A DNA stretch of 64,000 nucleotides from Luteimonas endophytica (GTDB lineage Bacteria > Pseudomonadota > Gammaproteobacteria > Xanthomonadales > Xanthomonadaceae): contig NZ_JARXRM010000025.1 of NCBI RefSeq assembly GCF_029887875.1, positions 186,001 through 250,000 on the forward strand, in the 5' to 3' direction. Positions 50,627 through 59,818 of this stretch are shown here, one piece after another. Both the position numbers and the translations under genes were made by a program. The notes under the pieces were generated by a model. The model was not told the origin of the DNA. It searched no databases and saw only the letters and a list, made by a program, of their open reading frames with translations. Within the stretch, counting starts at the first letter, position 1. Every line of letters begins with the position of its first letter.

Positions 50627-52038
50627 CCCAACCGGATCCACGTCCCGCCACCGGCTGGGCAGACCTGTTCGCCGAAGGCCGGTTGCCCCGGTTCGTGCTG
50701 ATCTGCCTGGGCGTGTGGCTCAACGCGGCCGATGCGCTGGTGGCATCGACCATCATGCCCAGCGTCGGCGCCGACCTCGGCGGTCACGCCTACTTCGGCT
50801 GGGCAACGGCAGCGTTCCTGTTCGGCGCGATCGTCGCCGGCGCCAGCGCGGGAAGACTGTCCGAACTGCTCGGCCTGCGGCGCGCCACGCTGCTGGCGGG
50901 CGTGGCCTTCGTGGGCGGTTGCCTGCTCGCGGCGCTCGCGCCCGACATGTTCGCCTTCCTCGGCGGGCGCCTGCTGCAGGGCGTGGGCAGCGGATGGCTG
51001 TCGGGCTTCGCGATGGTGGCCATCGCGATGCTGTTTCCCGAACGGCATCTGGCGCGCGTGTTCGCCGCGGTCGCGGGCGTGTGGGGCGTGGCCACGCTGC
51101 TGGGGCCGCTGATCGGTGGCCTGTTCGCCCAGGCCGGGCAATGGCGCGGCGTGTTCTGGTTCTTCGCGGCGCAGGGCGTGCTGTTCTGCCTCGCCGTGCC
51201 GTGGCTGCTGTCGGGCACCGCGCCTGCCAGGTCGGGTGCCCGGGTACCGTTGCGGCAACTCTTGGTGCTGACCGTGGGCGTGGGCTTCATCGCGCTGGCG
51301 AACCTCACCCGCACGCCGCTCTCCACCGTGGCGACGCTGGCGGCTGGCATGCTGGTCCTGGTCGGCATGTTGCGCCTCGACGCGCGCGCGCCGGTGCGCC
51401 TGCTGCCGCACGATGCAGGCAGCCCCAGGACCGCCGTCGGCGCCGGCTACCTCGCCATGTTCGCGCTGATGGCAGGCTCGATGGGGCTCACCGTCTACGC
51501 CCCGGTGCTGCTGCAGATGCTGCGCGGCGTGTCGCCGCTGTCGGCAGGCTACGTGGTCGCGGCGCAGGCGATGTCATGGACGCTGGCCGCGTTCGCCGTG
51601 GCCGGCGTGTCGGGCGCCACCGGTGAACGCCGCTGCATCCGCACGGGCGGCATGCTGGTCGCGGCGGGGGCGCTCCTGCTGGTGTTCACGCTGCGCGATG
51701 CGCCGCTGGCCTGGGTGGTGGCGTCCGCGGTGGTGATGGGCGCGGGTTTCGGGCTCTCGTCCAGCCTCAGCAACCGCCGCGTGCTCGGCCTGCTGCACGA
51801 CGACGACCGCGCCATCGGCGCATCGGCCTTCATCGCCATGCGCCAGACCGGCGGGGCCGTCGGCGCGGCGGTCGCGGGTGCGGCGGCCAACGCCATCGGC
51901 TTCGGTGCCGCGCCGGGTGTGGCCACCGCGCAATCGGCCGCGGTATGGGTGACCGCCACCGGCGTGCCCTTCGCCTGTGTGGGTGCGTGGGCGGCATGGC
52001 GCCTGACGCGCCCAACGACACGCGCGGCGCAGGTTTGA
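50623..52038 (+). CDS. MFS transporter (DHA2-like)
   Basis: 471 residues from a TTG start (50623) that overlaps the recD TGA and has GGAGG 8 nt upstream. About 12-14 hydrophobic segments. The loop 2-3 MFS motif appears as GRLSELLGLRRATLLAG (about 75-91), and the motif C-like GVWGVATLLGPLIGGLF lies near 155-170. Layout fits multidrug exporters of the DHA2 group; substrate unknown. Lies directly behind recD, in the segment bounded by the recD remnants. Confidence 0.87.
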   Translation: MTQPDPRPATGWADLFAEGRLPRFVLICLGVWLNAADALVASTIMPSVGADLGGHAYFGWATAAFLFGAIVAGASAGRLSELLGLRRATLLAGVAFVGGCLLAALAPDMFAFLGGRLLQGVGSGWLSGFAMVAIAMLFPERHLARVFAAVAGVWGVATLLGPLIGGLFAQAGQWRGVFWFFAAQGVLFCLAVPWLLSGTAPARSGARVPLRQLLVLTVGVGFIALANLTRTPLSTVATLAAGMLVLVGMLRLDARAPVRLLPHDAGSPRTAVGAGYLAMFALMAGSMGLTVYAPVLLQMLRGVSPLSAGYVVAAQAMSWTLAAFAVAGVSGATGERRCIRTGGMLVAAGALLLVFTLRDAPLAWVVASAVVMGAGFGLSSSLSNRRVLGLLHDDDRAIGASAFIAMRQTGGAVGAAVAGAAANAIGFGAAPGVATAQSAAVWVTATGVPFACVGAWAAWRLTRPTTRAAQV

Positions 52039-52147
52039 GCGCAACTGCCTTCCGCAGCAACGGGGCACGACATGACTTCCGGCGCAGGTCGCGCCGCATG
52101 TACGCGCAGAGACTGATGCCCGGTGTACCCACCCGCAGAGCCGCCAT

Positions 52148-52340
52148 GCGCCCTGTCACTGCTGCGCGGCGGGCCGCTGTCCGCGTTCACTTCCAGGAAG
52201 GCAACGCCGACCCGCTGGCGTTCCACCGCGACCACCCGCTTGGGCACTGGGCCGCGCTCGCCGACACACCGCCCCCGCCCGCCTGCGCACCTCACCGCCG
52301 TGCGCGAAGGCCCACAGGGCGCGCGCGGGCCTCAACGCCT
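52148..52340 (+). pseudogene. Decayed internal fragment of a second recD
   Basis: Matches recD about 49955-50160 (residues about 409-477). ALSLLRGGPLSA corresponds to ALSLLRSGELSG; after a 1-nt deletion the next frame continues VHFQEGNADPLAFHRDH against VHFHEGNADPLQTHREH; then a further shift and deletion before LTAVREGPQGARG. Clearly non-functional. The remaining bases of the gap to the sulfatase (52039-52147, 52341-52550) show no recognisable gene. Confidence 0.85.
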
Positions 52341-52550
52341 CGTTCTGGGATAGGTCCGGCGGAACAGTCGCCACTCGACGGCGGCCGCCTGGCCGGCATC
52401 GGGGAAGCGGCCTGCTGAAGCCGGCGCGCTTCTTCGGCTGCCGGCGTGCAGTACCGGCTGCGCGCGGGAAGAACGGCGTCGGAGCGGGGCCGGCTGGCCT
52501 GTCCGCAAGCGCCGTGCTTCACTGTCGCCGGTCCACGTTCGAGTAGAGGA

Positions 52551-54047
52551 ATGACATCGTCGATCACGCGCGCCGTGTTGTTGCCCGCGCTGCTTGCGCT
52601 CGTTGCCTGCACACATGTGCCCGCGCCCGACCCCGAACATGCTGCAGAGCGAGGCAGGCCGCCGAACATCGTCATCGTCTTCACCGACGACCAGGGTTAT
52701 GCCGACCTGCACAACTTTGGCGGCGATCATCTGCGCACGCCCCGTCTCGACCGGATGGCGGCGGAAGGTGTGCGCTTGACAAGCTTCTATGTCGCTCAGC
52801 CGGTGTGTTCGGCCTCGCGCGCGGCACTGCTGACGGGCAGCTATCCCAACCGCGTGGGCGTCTCCGGGGCGTTCATGCCGCACAGCGGCAAGGGGCTGAA
52901 CCTCTCGGAGACCACGCTGGCCGACCTGCTGCGGCAGGCTGGCTACGCCACCGGTCATTTCGGCAAGTGGCATCTGGGCGATGCGCCCGAGTTCCGCCCG
53001 AACCGGCAGGGGTTCGACACGTTCTACGGCATCCTGCATTCCAACGACATGTGGCCGCACCATCCGCAGCAGGGCACGTTGTTCGATTTCGACGAGCTGC
53101 AACTGTTCGACAACGAGCAGGTTGCCCGGGTTCTCGACGACCAGAGCGATCTCACCCGCGAACTCACCGAGCGCAGCGTGGCCTTCATCGAACAGCACCG
53201 CGCGCGGCCGTTCTTCCTGTATCTGGCGCATCCGCAGCCGCACGTGCCGCTTCATGCTTCGGAGGCCTTCCAGGGCGCATCCGGCCGCGGGCTGTACGCG
53301 GATGTGATCGGTGAACTCGACTGGTCGGTAGGCGAGATTCTGGACGCGTTGCGCCGCAACGACCTGGACCGTGACACGTTGGTGGTATTCACCTCGGACA
53401 ACGGGCCGTGGCTGGCCTACGGCAACCATGCTGGCTCGACCGGTCCATTCGATGAGGGCAAGGGCACGACGCGTGAGGGCGGTGTGCGTGTGCCTTTCAT
53501 TGCGCGCTGGCCGGGGCACCTGCCTGCGGGCGCGACCATCGACACACCGATGATGAGCATCGATCTGCTGCCGACGATCGCGCGTCTGGCCGGCGTGTCA
53601 TTGCCGCCACTGCCCATCGATGGCCGTGACGCCTGGCCCGTGCTTTCGGCGCAAACCGATCGACCGGTGCAGCCGGCCTATTTCTTCTACTACGGCGACA
53701 ACGAACTGCAGGGCGTGCGCTATGGCAAGTGGAAGCTGTATTTCCCGCACCGGTTCCAGTCGCTTAACGGACGCCCAGGCGGGCAGGGCGGAGTGCCGGT
53801 CGCCTATGGTGCGCGCGTAGTGGAATCGATCGAGCTCTACGACGTCGAGCGCGACCCCGGCGAGCGCGTGGATCTGGCTGCGCGGCATCCTGAAGTGGTC
53901 GCGGAGATCCAGCGGCACGCGGCGGGGGTGCGGAAGGAGCTTGGCGATTCGCTGACCGGCATGGAAGGCAGTGGCCGACGTCCGATCGGAACGCGGGACG
54001 CGCCAGCGTTCCCGCTGCAATCGCAACGGGAACAGCTGGATATGTGA
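52551..54047 (+). CDS. Sulfatase family lipoprotein
   Basis: 498 residues. Lipobox LLALVAC (Cys20). Sulfatase S1 fold: IVFTDDQGYADL (metal Asp46/Asp47), active-site PVCSASRAALLTG with Cys86 as formylglycine precursor and Arg90 (a C-x-A-x-R variant of the usual C-x-P-x-R), GHFGKWHLGD, and VFTSDNGPW. The Cys needs conversion by a formylglycine-generating enzyme, not encoded here. It would remove sulfate from a glycan or other ester at the cell envelope. GAGTAGAGGA precedes the ATG. The gene lies exactly between the two recD remnants, so it entered an already duplicated recD copy or came with it. Confidence 0.92.
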   Translation: MTSSITRAVLLPALLALVACTHVPAPDPEHAAERGRPPNIVIVFTDDQGYADLHNFGGDHLRTPRLDRMAAEGVRLTSFYVAQPVCSASRAALLTGSYPNRVGVSGAFMPHSGKGLNLSETTLADLLRQAGYATGHFGKWHLGDAPEFRPNRQGFDTFYGILHSNDMWPHHPQQGTLFDFDELQLFDNEQVARVLDDQSDLTRELTERSVAFIEQHRARPFFLYLAHPQPHVPLHASEAFQGASGRGLYADVIGELDWSVGEILDALRRNDLDRDTLVVFTSDNGPWLAYGNHAGSTGPFDEGKGTTREGGVRVPFIARWPGHLPAGATIDTPMMSIDLLPTIARLAGVSLPPLPIDGRDAWPVLSAQTDRPVQPAYFFYYGDNELQGVRYGKWKLYFPHRFQSLNGRPGGQGGVPVAYGARVVESIELYDVERDPGERVDLAARHPEVVAEIQRHAAGVRKELGDSLTGMEGSGRRPIGTRDAPAFPLQSQREQLDM

Positions 54048-54086
54048 TCGCCGCGTTGCGCTGGCCTGCCTGCAAGCGCTGGATCG

Positions 54087-54243
54087 ACACGTCAACCGCG
54101 TGCTCAGCCGCGAACTGGTCTACACCGGCCTGACCCGCGCCCGTCGCGCCCTGCACCTGGCCGGCAGCGCCGAGCTCATCGCCGAGGCGCTGGCGCGGCA
54201 TGCGAGCGGTGGTCAGGCTTGGGGGCGTCGGCTCGGGAGATAG
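54087..54243 (+). pseudogene. Decayed C-terminal fragment of a second recD
   Basis: Matches recD 50471-50626 almost base for base; encodes VNRVLSRELVYTGLTRAR and HLAGSAELIAEALARHA against FNRVLSRELVYTGLTRAR and HLAGSAEVIAEALARHA, ending in its own TAG. It picks up near residue 581 of RecD, so about 100 codons between this and the upstream fragment are missing and the sulfatase occupies their place. The 158 bp that follow to the next gene contain nothing recognisable. Confidence 0.87.
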
Positions 54244-54401
54244 CCGAGTGGCCGCTGGACCGCACACGGATGCGTATCGAGCGCACGCACACCGGCATCG
54301 GCAGTTGCCGCGCCGTGCCGGCGACCTTTCGGCGACATTTGCGCCGCTAGTCTCGCATCGCTTCATGCAGCGAGACGGCCCATTCCTGGAGGCAGAGCGA
54401 T

Positions 54402-56786
54402 ATGAGCAGGCACGCGCGACGGGCATTGTGCTTGGCGCTCTCGGCGCAGTTGATCGGCGTTCCACTGGTCACGCACGCAGCCGAGGCACCCGGTGCCCTG
54501 ACCATCATCGTCAGGGACCAGACGACCGACCGGCCACTTCCGAACGCGAGGGTCACGATCACGGAACGGGAAACCGACGCCGCGCGCACCCTGGAAACCG
54601 ACGCGCAAGGTCGCCTCCTCGTCGAACAGCTCGACCCCGGCCTCTACACGGTCGACATCGCCAAGGCCGGCTTCGCTCCGATCTACGAGCCGAGCGTACG
54701 CGTGATCACGCGGAAGAATTCCAGGGTCGAATTCGAGCTGGGCGTTCCGCTGCTGGAGGCGGTGGTGGTGCAAGGGCGGCCAATCGATGGATTGGCATCG
54801 CCTTCCAGCACCTATCTCGATCGGGAAGCCTTGCGAAGCGCCGTTGGCGGTGGCGCGGATCCGCTGCTCTCGCTGGACGGCCTGCCCGGCCTGGCTTCCG
54901 CCAGCGAATTCGCAAGCTTCAGCGTCCGCGGCCGTGGCCCCCGGGATAACCTGATCTTCGTCGACGAGTTCCCCTTCGACAAGGCGGTGCACTTCGACGC
55001 GACACTGGGGGAAGACGAGGACATCGGCGGCGGCGGCCGCTTCTCGATCTTCGCACCCAACGTCATCAGTGGCGCCGAGTTCTCGCCGGGCGGCTGGGGC
55101 CCTGCGTATGGCGGCCGGGCGGCATCGCTGCTCAAGCTCGAAGTCGCCGATGGCAATCCAAGCCCGTCGGCCAGCCTGCGCCTCGACCTTGCAGGCGCCG
55201 AGGTCGGCTACGACGGGCCGCTCGGCATCACTGAAGACGCCACCGTGCTCGTGTCCGCCCGGCGACTGGATTTCGGTGCCTTCTTCGAAACGATCGAGGA
55301 ACTGGACATCGGAGACCCCGTGTTGAGGGATGTCATCGTCAAGTCGGCCGTGCCGATCAACCAGTCGAACACGCTCGAGGTGCTGCTCATCGACACGCGC
55401 GAGACGTACACGCGCGACGTGACTCACGTCTTCGAGTCGCCCAACTTCGAAGATGCGGCGCTGCTCGATTTCGAGCAGGACAGCGACCTGTACGGGTTTA
55501 CCCTGCGATCGTTGATCGGGGAGGACGCCGTCTGGACCAACAAGGTCTACCGCCGGGCCAGCAACAAGATCAGCTCGGAGGGCGAAGCGTTTCCAGATCT
55601 CGTGCCCGCCGGATCGCCCGCCGAGAGTTTTCCGGTGCGGGAAGACATCCTCACCGTGACCGAAGACGAAACCGAGATCGGCTGGCGAAGCGACTTCGCG
55701 ACGGTGAATCGATGGGGTGCGTTCAACGCAGGCGTCCAGGTGACGCAGCTCGACCTGGACTACAGCACCGTGCTGGATGGCGACTGGATCCGGTACGTCT
55801 ACGACAGCGACGACTTCAGGCCCGACCCTGAGCAGCGCTACATCGTGCTGACGCCGGAGAACATCAACGCCTCGCTGAGCCGGAAGGCGACGAACTACGC
55901 CGGTTACGTGGACCAGACCTTCAAGCGCGGCGCGTGGGAGCTGCATACGGGCGTGCGCCTGGAGCGGGACGACCTGACGGACGAAAGCCTCGTGTCGCCC
56001 AGGCTCAGGGCGACCTGGCAGCCGAGCCGGAACTTCAGGTACTTCGCGACTGCAGGGCTTTTCCACCAGTCGCCACGGTTCCTGGACCTCGCGGCCAACG
56101 CGGCGAACACCCTCGAAAACGAGGAGATCACACACGGGAGTTTCGGCCTCGAGTACTTCCCGAACGAACGCTGGTCGGTGTTGACGGAAGCGTACTACCA
56201 GGACCTGGCCAACCTCGTGGTCGATCTGGACCGGGCGAGCGGGACGTTCGCCAACATCGGCGATGGCACGTCCTACGGTTTCGACGTCGTGGTCAAGGGC
56301 ACGATCCGCGAAGGCCTCTACGCGACCGCGACCTACTCCTGGAACGATGCGGAAGTGGACCGGAAGGACGGCCGTGGCGCCGTCGCCGACGAATTCAGCC
56401 GGGAGCACGTGGCCACCCTCGGGCTGACCTGGGAAATCACCGACCGCTGGAAGGTGGCCGCGCGCTACAAGTACCTGTCCGGCAGGCCGGAGGACGCCTA
56501 CCTCATCCACGAAGACGTGCTGGGCCCCGGGCAGCCCCTGCGCTATTCGAGGGAGACCACCGAGCGCGGCGTCGGCCGCAAGGACGGCTACGGGGTGCTG
56601 AACGCCCGTGTCGACTATCGGCGCGCGTTCGGCCCCATCGACGTCACGGCCTTCCTCGACGTCATCAACCTCACCTCGGCGGCGTCGACCGACGACACCG
56701 AGTTCGACTACCGCAGGGGTGTCAACGTGGAGGACGACAGCGAGGCCGAGCCGCTGATCGGGCTTCGGCTAGACTACGCCTGGTAA
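54402..56786 (+). CDS. TonB-dependent receptor with N-terminal carboxypeptidase-regulatory-like domain
   Basis: 794 residues. Signal peptide (LSAQLIGVPLVTHA-AE, about residue 26). A CarboxypepD_reg-like domain (about 30-105: LTIIVRDQTTDRPLPNARVTI...GLYTVDIAKAGF) precedes the plug (about 125-235: FSVRGRGPRDNLIFVDEFPFD and GWGPAYGGRAASLLKLE), then a barrel ending LRLDYAW. This N-terminal extension is typical of Oar-like and some glycan receptors. Downstream, 14 nt on, lies a two-component system in the same direction, so ligand uptake and sensing may be linked. Codon use looks less extremely GC-biased than in the mla or rec genes. Confidence 0.92.
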   Translation: MSRHARRALCLALSAQLIGVPLVTHAAEAPGALTIIVRDQTTDRPLPNARVTITERETDAARTLETDAQGRLLVEQLDPGLYTVDIAKAGFAPIYEPSVRVITRKNSRVEFELGVPLLEAVVVQGRPIDGLASPSSTYLDREALRSAVGGGADPLLSLDGLPGLASASEFASFSVRGRGPRDNLIFVDEFPFDKAVHFDATLGEDEDIGGGGRFSIFAPNVISGAEFSPGGWGPAYGGRAASLLKLEVADGNPSPSASLRLDLAGAEVGYDGPLGITEDATVLVSARRLDFGAFFETIEELDIGDPVLRDVIVKSAVPINQSNTLEVLLIDTRETYTRDVTHVFESPNFEDAALLDFEQDSDLYGFTLRSLIGEDAVWTNKVYRRASNKISSEGEAFPDLVPAGSPAESFPVREDILTVTEDETEIGWRSDFATVNRWGAFNAGVQVTQLDLDYSTVLDGDWIRYVYDSDDFRPDPEQRYIVLTPENINASLSRKATNYAGYVDQTFKRGAWELHTGVRLERDDLTDESLVSPRLRATWQPSRNFRYFATAGLFHQSPRFLDLAANAANTLENEEITHGSFGLEYFPNERWSVLTEAYYQDLANLVVDLDRASGTFANIGDGTSYGFDVVVKGTIREGLYATATYSWNDAEVDRKDGRGAVADEFSREHVATLGLTWEITDRWKVAARYKYLSGRPEDAYLIHEDVLGPGQPLRYSRETTERGVGRKDGYGVLNARVDYRRAFGPIDVTAFLDVINLTSAASTDDTEFDYRRGVNVEDDSEAEPLIGLRLDYAW

Positions 56787-56800
56787 ACGGGAGGCGGCGG

Positions 56801-57505
56801 ATGGCACGCGTTCTTGATGCTGCGCCGATCAGGGCGTTGATCGTCGAGGACAACCGCGACATCTGCGCCAACATCGCCGCGTACCTCGAAAAGCTCGGCT
56901 ATGTGCTGGATTTCGCCCACGACGGCGTGACCGCGATGAACCTGGCGTTGGCCAATCCGTTCGACGTCATCGTGCTGGACCTGATGATCCCGAGGATGGA
57001 CGGCCTGACCTTCTGCCAGAGGCTGCGGGCCGATGCCCAGATCGAAACCCCCGTCCTCATGCTGACGGCCAGGGACACGCTGGACGACAGGCTCAAGGGG
57101 TTCGACGCCGGAGCCGACGACTACCTGGTCAAGCCGTTCGCCCTGCAGGAGCTGCATGCGCGCCTGCGGGCCTTGTACAAGCGCAGCCACCGCAATGGCG
57201 ACAACCTGTTGACGGTTGGCGACCTGACCTTGAACCGGTCCACGCTGCAGGTGCACCGGGCGGGGCGGCGGGTCGAGATCAACCCTGCCGGCATCAAGCT
57301 GCTCCGGCGGTTGATGGAAGAGTCCCCGGCCGTCGTGGATCGCGATGCGCTAGAAACGCTGCTGTGGGCCGACGAACGGCCGGATGGCGATGCGCTTCGT
57401 TCGCACATGTACAAGCTGCGGCAGGCGATCGACCGGCCGTTCGACAGACCGCTGCTCCACACCGTGCACCGCATCGGATACCGGATTGCGGAGGACGGCC
57501 AGTAG
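56801..57505 (+). CDS. OmpR/PhoB family response regulator
   Basis: 234 residues. Receiver domain with acidic pocket Glu16/Asp17 (IVEDN), phospho-acceptor Asp60 (VLDLMIPRMDG), Thr89 and Lys111 (DDYLVKPF). C-terminal winged helix (about 135-232) with LTLNRSTLQVHRAGRRVEINP and HTVHRIGYRI. GGGAGG ribosome site before the ATG. Stop overlaps the GTG start of the kinase gene. Likely controls the upstream receptor gene, by position only. Confidence 0.95.
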   Translation: MARVLDAAPIRALIVEDNRDICANIAAYLEKLGYVLDFAHDGVTAMNLALANPFDVIVLDLMIPRMDGLTFCQRLRADAQIETPVLMLTARDTLDDRLKGFDAGADDYLVKPFALQELHARLRALYKRSHRNGDNLLTVGDLTLNRSTLQVHRAGRRVEINPAGIKLLRRLMEESPAVVDRDALETLLWADERPDGDALRSHMYKLRQAIDRPFDRPLLHTVHRIGYRIAEDGQ

Positions 57506-58737
57506 TGCCGCGGCACGGTCTGCGCAAGCGTGTCGAGGTCGCGTTCGCGCTGTGTGTGGTCGGGCTCAGCCTGGCCTGGGGGTTCGCGTTCTTCGGCGCA
57601 ATCAGGCTCAGCGAAGACCGCGTGGTGGTCAACCAGCTGCAGCGCGCCGCCGAGAGCTATCCCGATCTCACGACGCCCCTTCGGGGCTACGACGACGCCG
57701 GGAGCCTGCCGGAACCACTGCGGGCATGGGCGCTCACGGATCCCGAGGAGGGCACGCACGAGTTCGTCGCCGAAGAGCTGTATGTGGCGGTGATCCCTGC
57801 CGACAATGCGCAGGGGCGCGCCTTCGTGGTGTTCGACGTCGCCGGGATCGAGGCGGCGTCCTCCGAGGACTGGTGGTGGCTGCTCGGCATTACCGCCGTC
57901 GTGGGCGTGCTCGGTGTGCTGGGTTTCGGGCTGGGCGTTCTGGTGATGCGCAGAGCGGTCGCCCCGGTGGTGCAGCTGGCCGAAACCGTCGCGGGGATCG
58001 ACCTGGAACACCTCTCGGCCGGGGACCACAAGCTCATCGAGTCCAGCCGGTTCGGAAGCGACGAGGTGGGCGTCCTCGCCGGCGCCATCGAGACGACGCT
58101 CGAGCGTATCAGCGCATTCATGGCGCGAGAGCGTGACTTCACCGGTGCTGCCAGTCACGAGCTGCGCACGCCGATCACGGTGATCACAGGCGCGCTCGAG
58201 CTGCTGGAGCAGAGTGATCTGTCAGGTGAAGATGCGAGGGCGGTGGACCGGATCCGGCGTGCGACGCTGGAGATGAAGTCCACCATCGAAATGTTCCTGT
58301 GCATCGCTCGCGAAGCCGACGACGGGTTGTACGGCGAGCATTTTCTGGTGGCACCACTGGTGGGCCGGGCGATAGAGCAGCAGCGCTATCTGCTGGACGG
58401 CAAGTGCGTCGAAGTCGACGTTAAAAGTGTCGCGGCACCAGTCGTACACGGGCATCCACAGGCCTTCCTGATCGCGGTCAGCAACCTGGTGCGAAACGCG
58501 TTCGAACAGACTCCCGGCGGGCAGGGACCGGTCACGGTCCTCATCAAGGAGCACGAGCTGCTGGTCACCAATCGCTTGAGCGGCGACGATGATGGCCGGT
58601 GCCCGCCGGCCAGCGCCTCTTCTTCCAATGGAACTGGCCTGGGCCTTGGCATCGTCCAACGGCTGTGCGAACGCAACGGCTGGGTCTTCACGCTGCACGA
58701 GGACGAGGCGCGTGTGACCGCCTGTCTTTCCTGGTGA
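57505..58737 (+). CDS. Sensor histidine kinase
   Basis: 410 residues from a GTG overlapping the regulator stop, with GAGG upstream. Two membrane helices (about 12-32 and 126-147) enclose a periplasmic sensor of about 90 residues. HAMP-like linker (150-208), dimerisation/phosphoacceptor H218 in ASHELRTPITVI, N box SNLVRNAFEQT (about 329-339) and G2 box NGTGLGLGIV. The usual DxGxG (G1/D box) is not seen; VTNRLSGDDDG occupies that place, resembling the VxN-type kinases of Xanthomonads. Kinase activity is still likely. Partner is the adjacent OmpR-type regulator. Confidence 0.92.
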   Translation: MPRHGLRKRVEVAFALCVVGLSLAWGFAFFGAIRLSEDRVVVNQLQRAAESYPDLTTPLRGYDDAGSLPEPLRAWALTDPEEGTHEFVAEELYVAVIPADNAQGRAFVVFDVAGIEAASSEDWWWLLGITAVVGVLGVLGFGLGVLVMRRAVAPVVQLAETVAGIDLEHLSAGDHKLIESSRFGSDEVGVLAGAIETTLERISAFMARERDFTGAASHELRTPITVITGALELLEQSDLSGEDARAVDRIRRATLEMKSTIEMFLCIAREADDGLYGEHFLVAPLVGRAIEQQRYLLDGKCVEVDVKSVAAPVVHGHPQAFLIAVSNLVRNAFEQTPGGQGPVTVLIKEHELLVTNRLSGDDDGRCPPASASSSNGTGLGLGIVQRLCERNGWVFTLHEDEARVTACLSW

Positions 58738-58913
58738 GCACGGCAGGCTGCTCTTTCGCACACAGCAGGTACTTTGCAAACGACGCGACCGAAGCGCGCG
58801 GCGCCCAGCCTGGGACGGCAAGCTGGTCTAAATCGTTCAACCAACCCCCGCACTTCCCCCACGCCGATCCGCGCGCTATGGTCGGTTCCGGGGAAAACCG
58901 TGATGGGGTCCGC

Positions 58914-59720
58914 ATGGGACGCGGAAGGCGTGGCTTGCTGGATGAGTTGGCAGTCCTGCCGTGGCCGGTGGGGCTGGCGGTGGGCGTGCTCGGCTACCTG
59001 CTCATCCGCCACGGCATCCCGGCCTGGGCCGCGGGCCGACCGGGGCCGCTAGGACAGGCATTGGGCAGCACCGACGCGTTCGCGCCACTGGCGTGGATCG
59101 TGCTCGCCGCATGTGCGACGGCGTCGCTGTTCTCCTGGCTGGGCTCCCGACGCAAGCGCCGCCTGCTCGACGCGCAATCGGGGCTGGCCAGTATCGCCGC
59201 GCTCGGCTGGCGCGATTTCGAACGGCTGGTGGGCGAAGCCTTCCGCCGCCAGGGCTACACCGTGGAGGAAAGCGGCCTCGGCGGCGCCGACGGCGGCATC
59301 GACCTGATCCTGCGCAAGGACGGGCAGCGCACGCTGGTGCAATGCAAGCAATGGCAGCGCCGCAAGGTGCCGGTGAATGTGGTGCGCGAGATGTACGGGC
59401 TTCTAGCGCACCACGGAGCGCACGCCGTACAGATCGCTACCGTGGGCGGCTTCACATCCGACGCCGCACGCTTCGCGCAGGGCAGGCGGATCACGCTCAT
59501 CGATGGCGAGACGCTTCTGGGCATGCTGCGTGCAGTGCAGGCGCGCAACGTGGAGCTGCCAACACGAATCGAACCCGTGATCCAATCGAATCAAACAGCT
59601 TCGCCGGCAGTGCCGGAGTGCCCGCGCTGTGGCGCACAGATGGTGGAACGCAGGAATCGCAGCAACGGCGATCTGTTCTGGGGGTGTGCGACCTATCCAG
59701 GTTGTAGGGGAACGCGTTGA
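58914..59720 (+). CDS. Membrane-anchored Mrr-like restriction endonuclease with topoisomerase zinc finger
   Basis: 268 residues. Two membrane helices (about 15-33 and 57-76), then an Mrr-like PD-(D/E)xK domain (about 97-205): GWRDFERLVGEAFRRQGYTVE, Asp130 in ADGGIDLIL and QCK (143-145) in LVQCKQW, so the catalytic set is intact. A C-terminal topoisomerase-I-type zinc ribbon has CPRCG and CATYPGC (four Cys). ATG 58914 chosen; an in-frame ATG at 58878 adds 12 residues. It lies about 100 bp before the Qat operon in the same direction. Housekeeping or defence role not settled. Confidence 0.87.
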   Translation: MGRGRRGLLDELAVLPWPVGLAVGVLGYLLIRHGIPAWAAGRPGPLGQALGSTDAFAPLAWIVLAACATASLFSWLGSRRKRRLLDAQSGLASIAALGWRDFERLVGEAFRRQGYTVEESGLGGADGGIDLILRKDGQRTLVQCKQWQRRKVPVNVVREMYGLLAHHGAHAVQIATVGGFTSDAARFAQGRRITLIDGETLLGMLRAVQARNVELPTRIEPVIQSNQTASPAVPECPRCGAQMVERRNRSNGDLFWGCATYPGCRGTR

Positions 59721-59818
59721 AGTGAAAAATTGAGCCAATTCCTCGCGCTTCCGCGGAGACAGCACACCACATCAGCGACAGAATGAGACAGCGTAGGCTT
59801 TAGTCGAGAGGTCAATGT

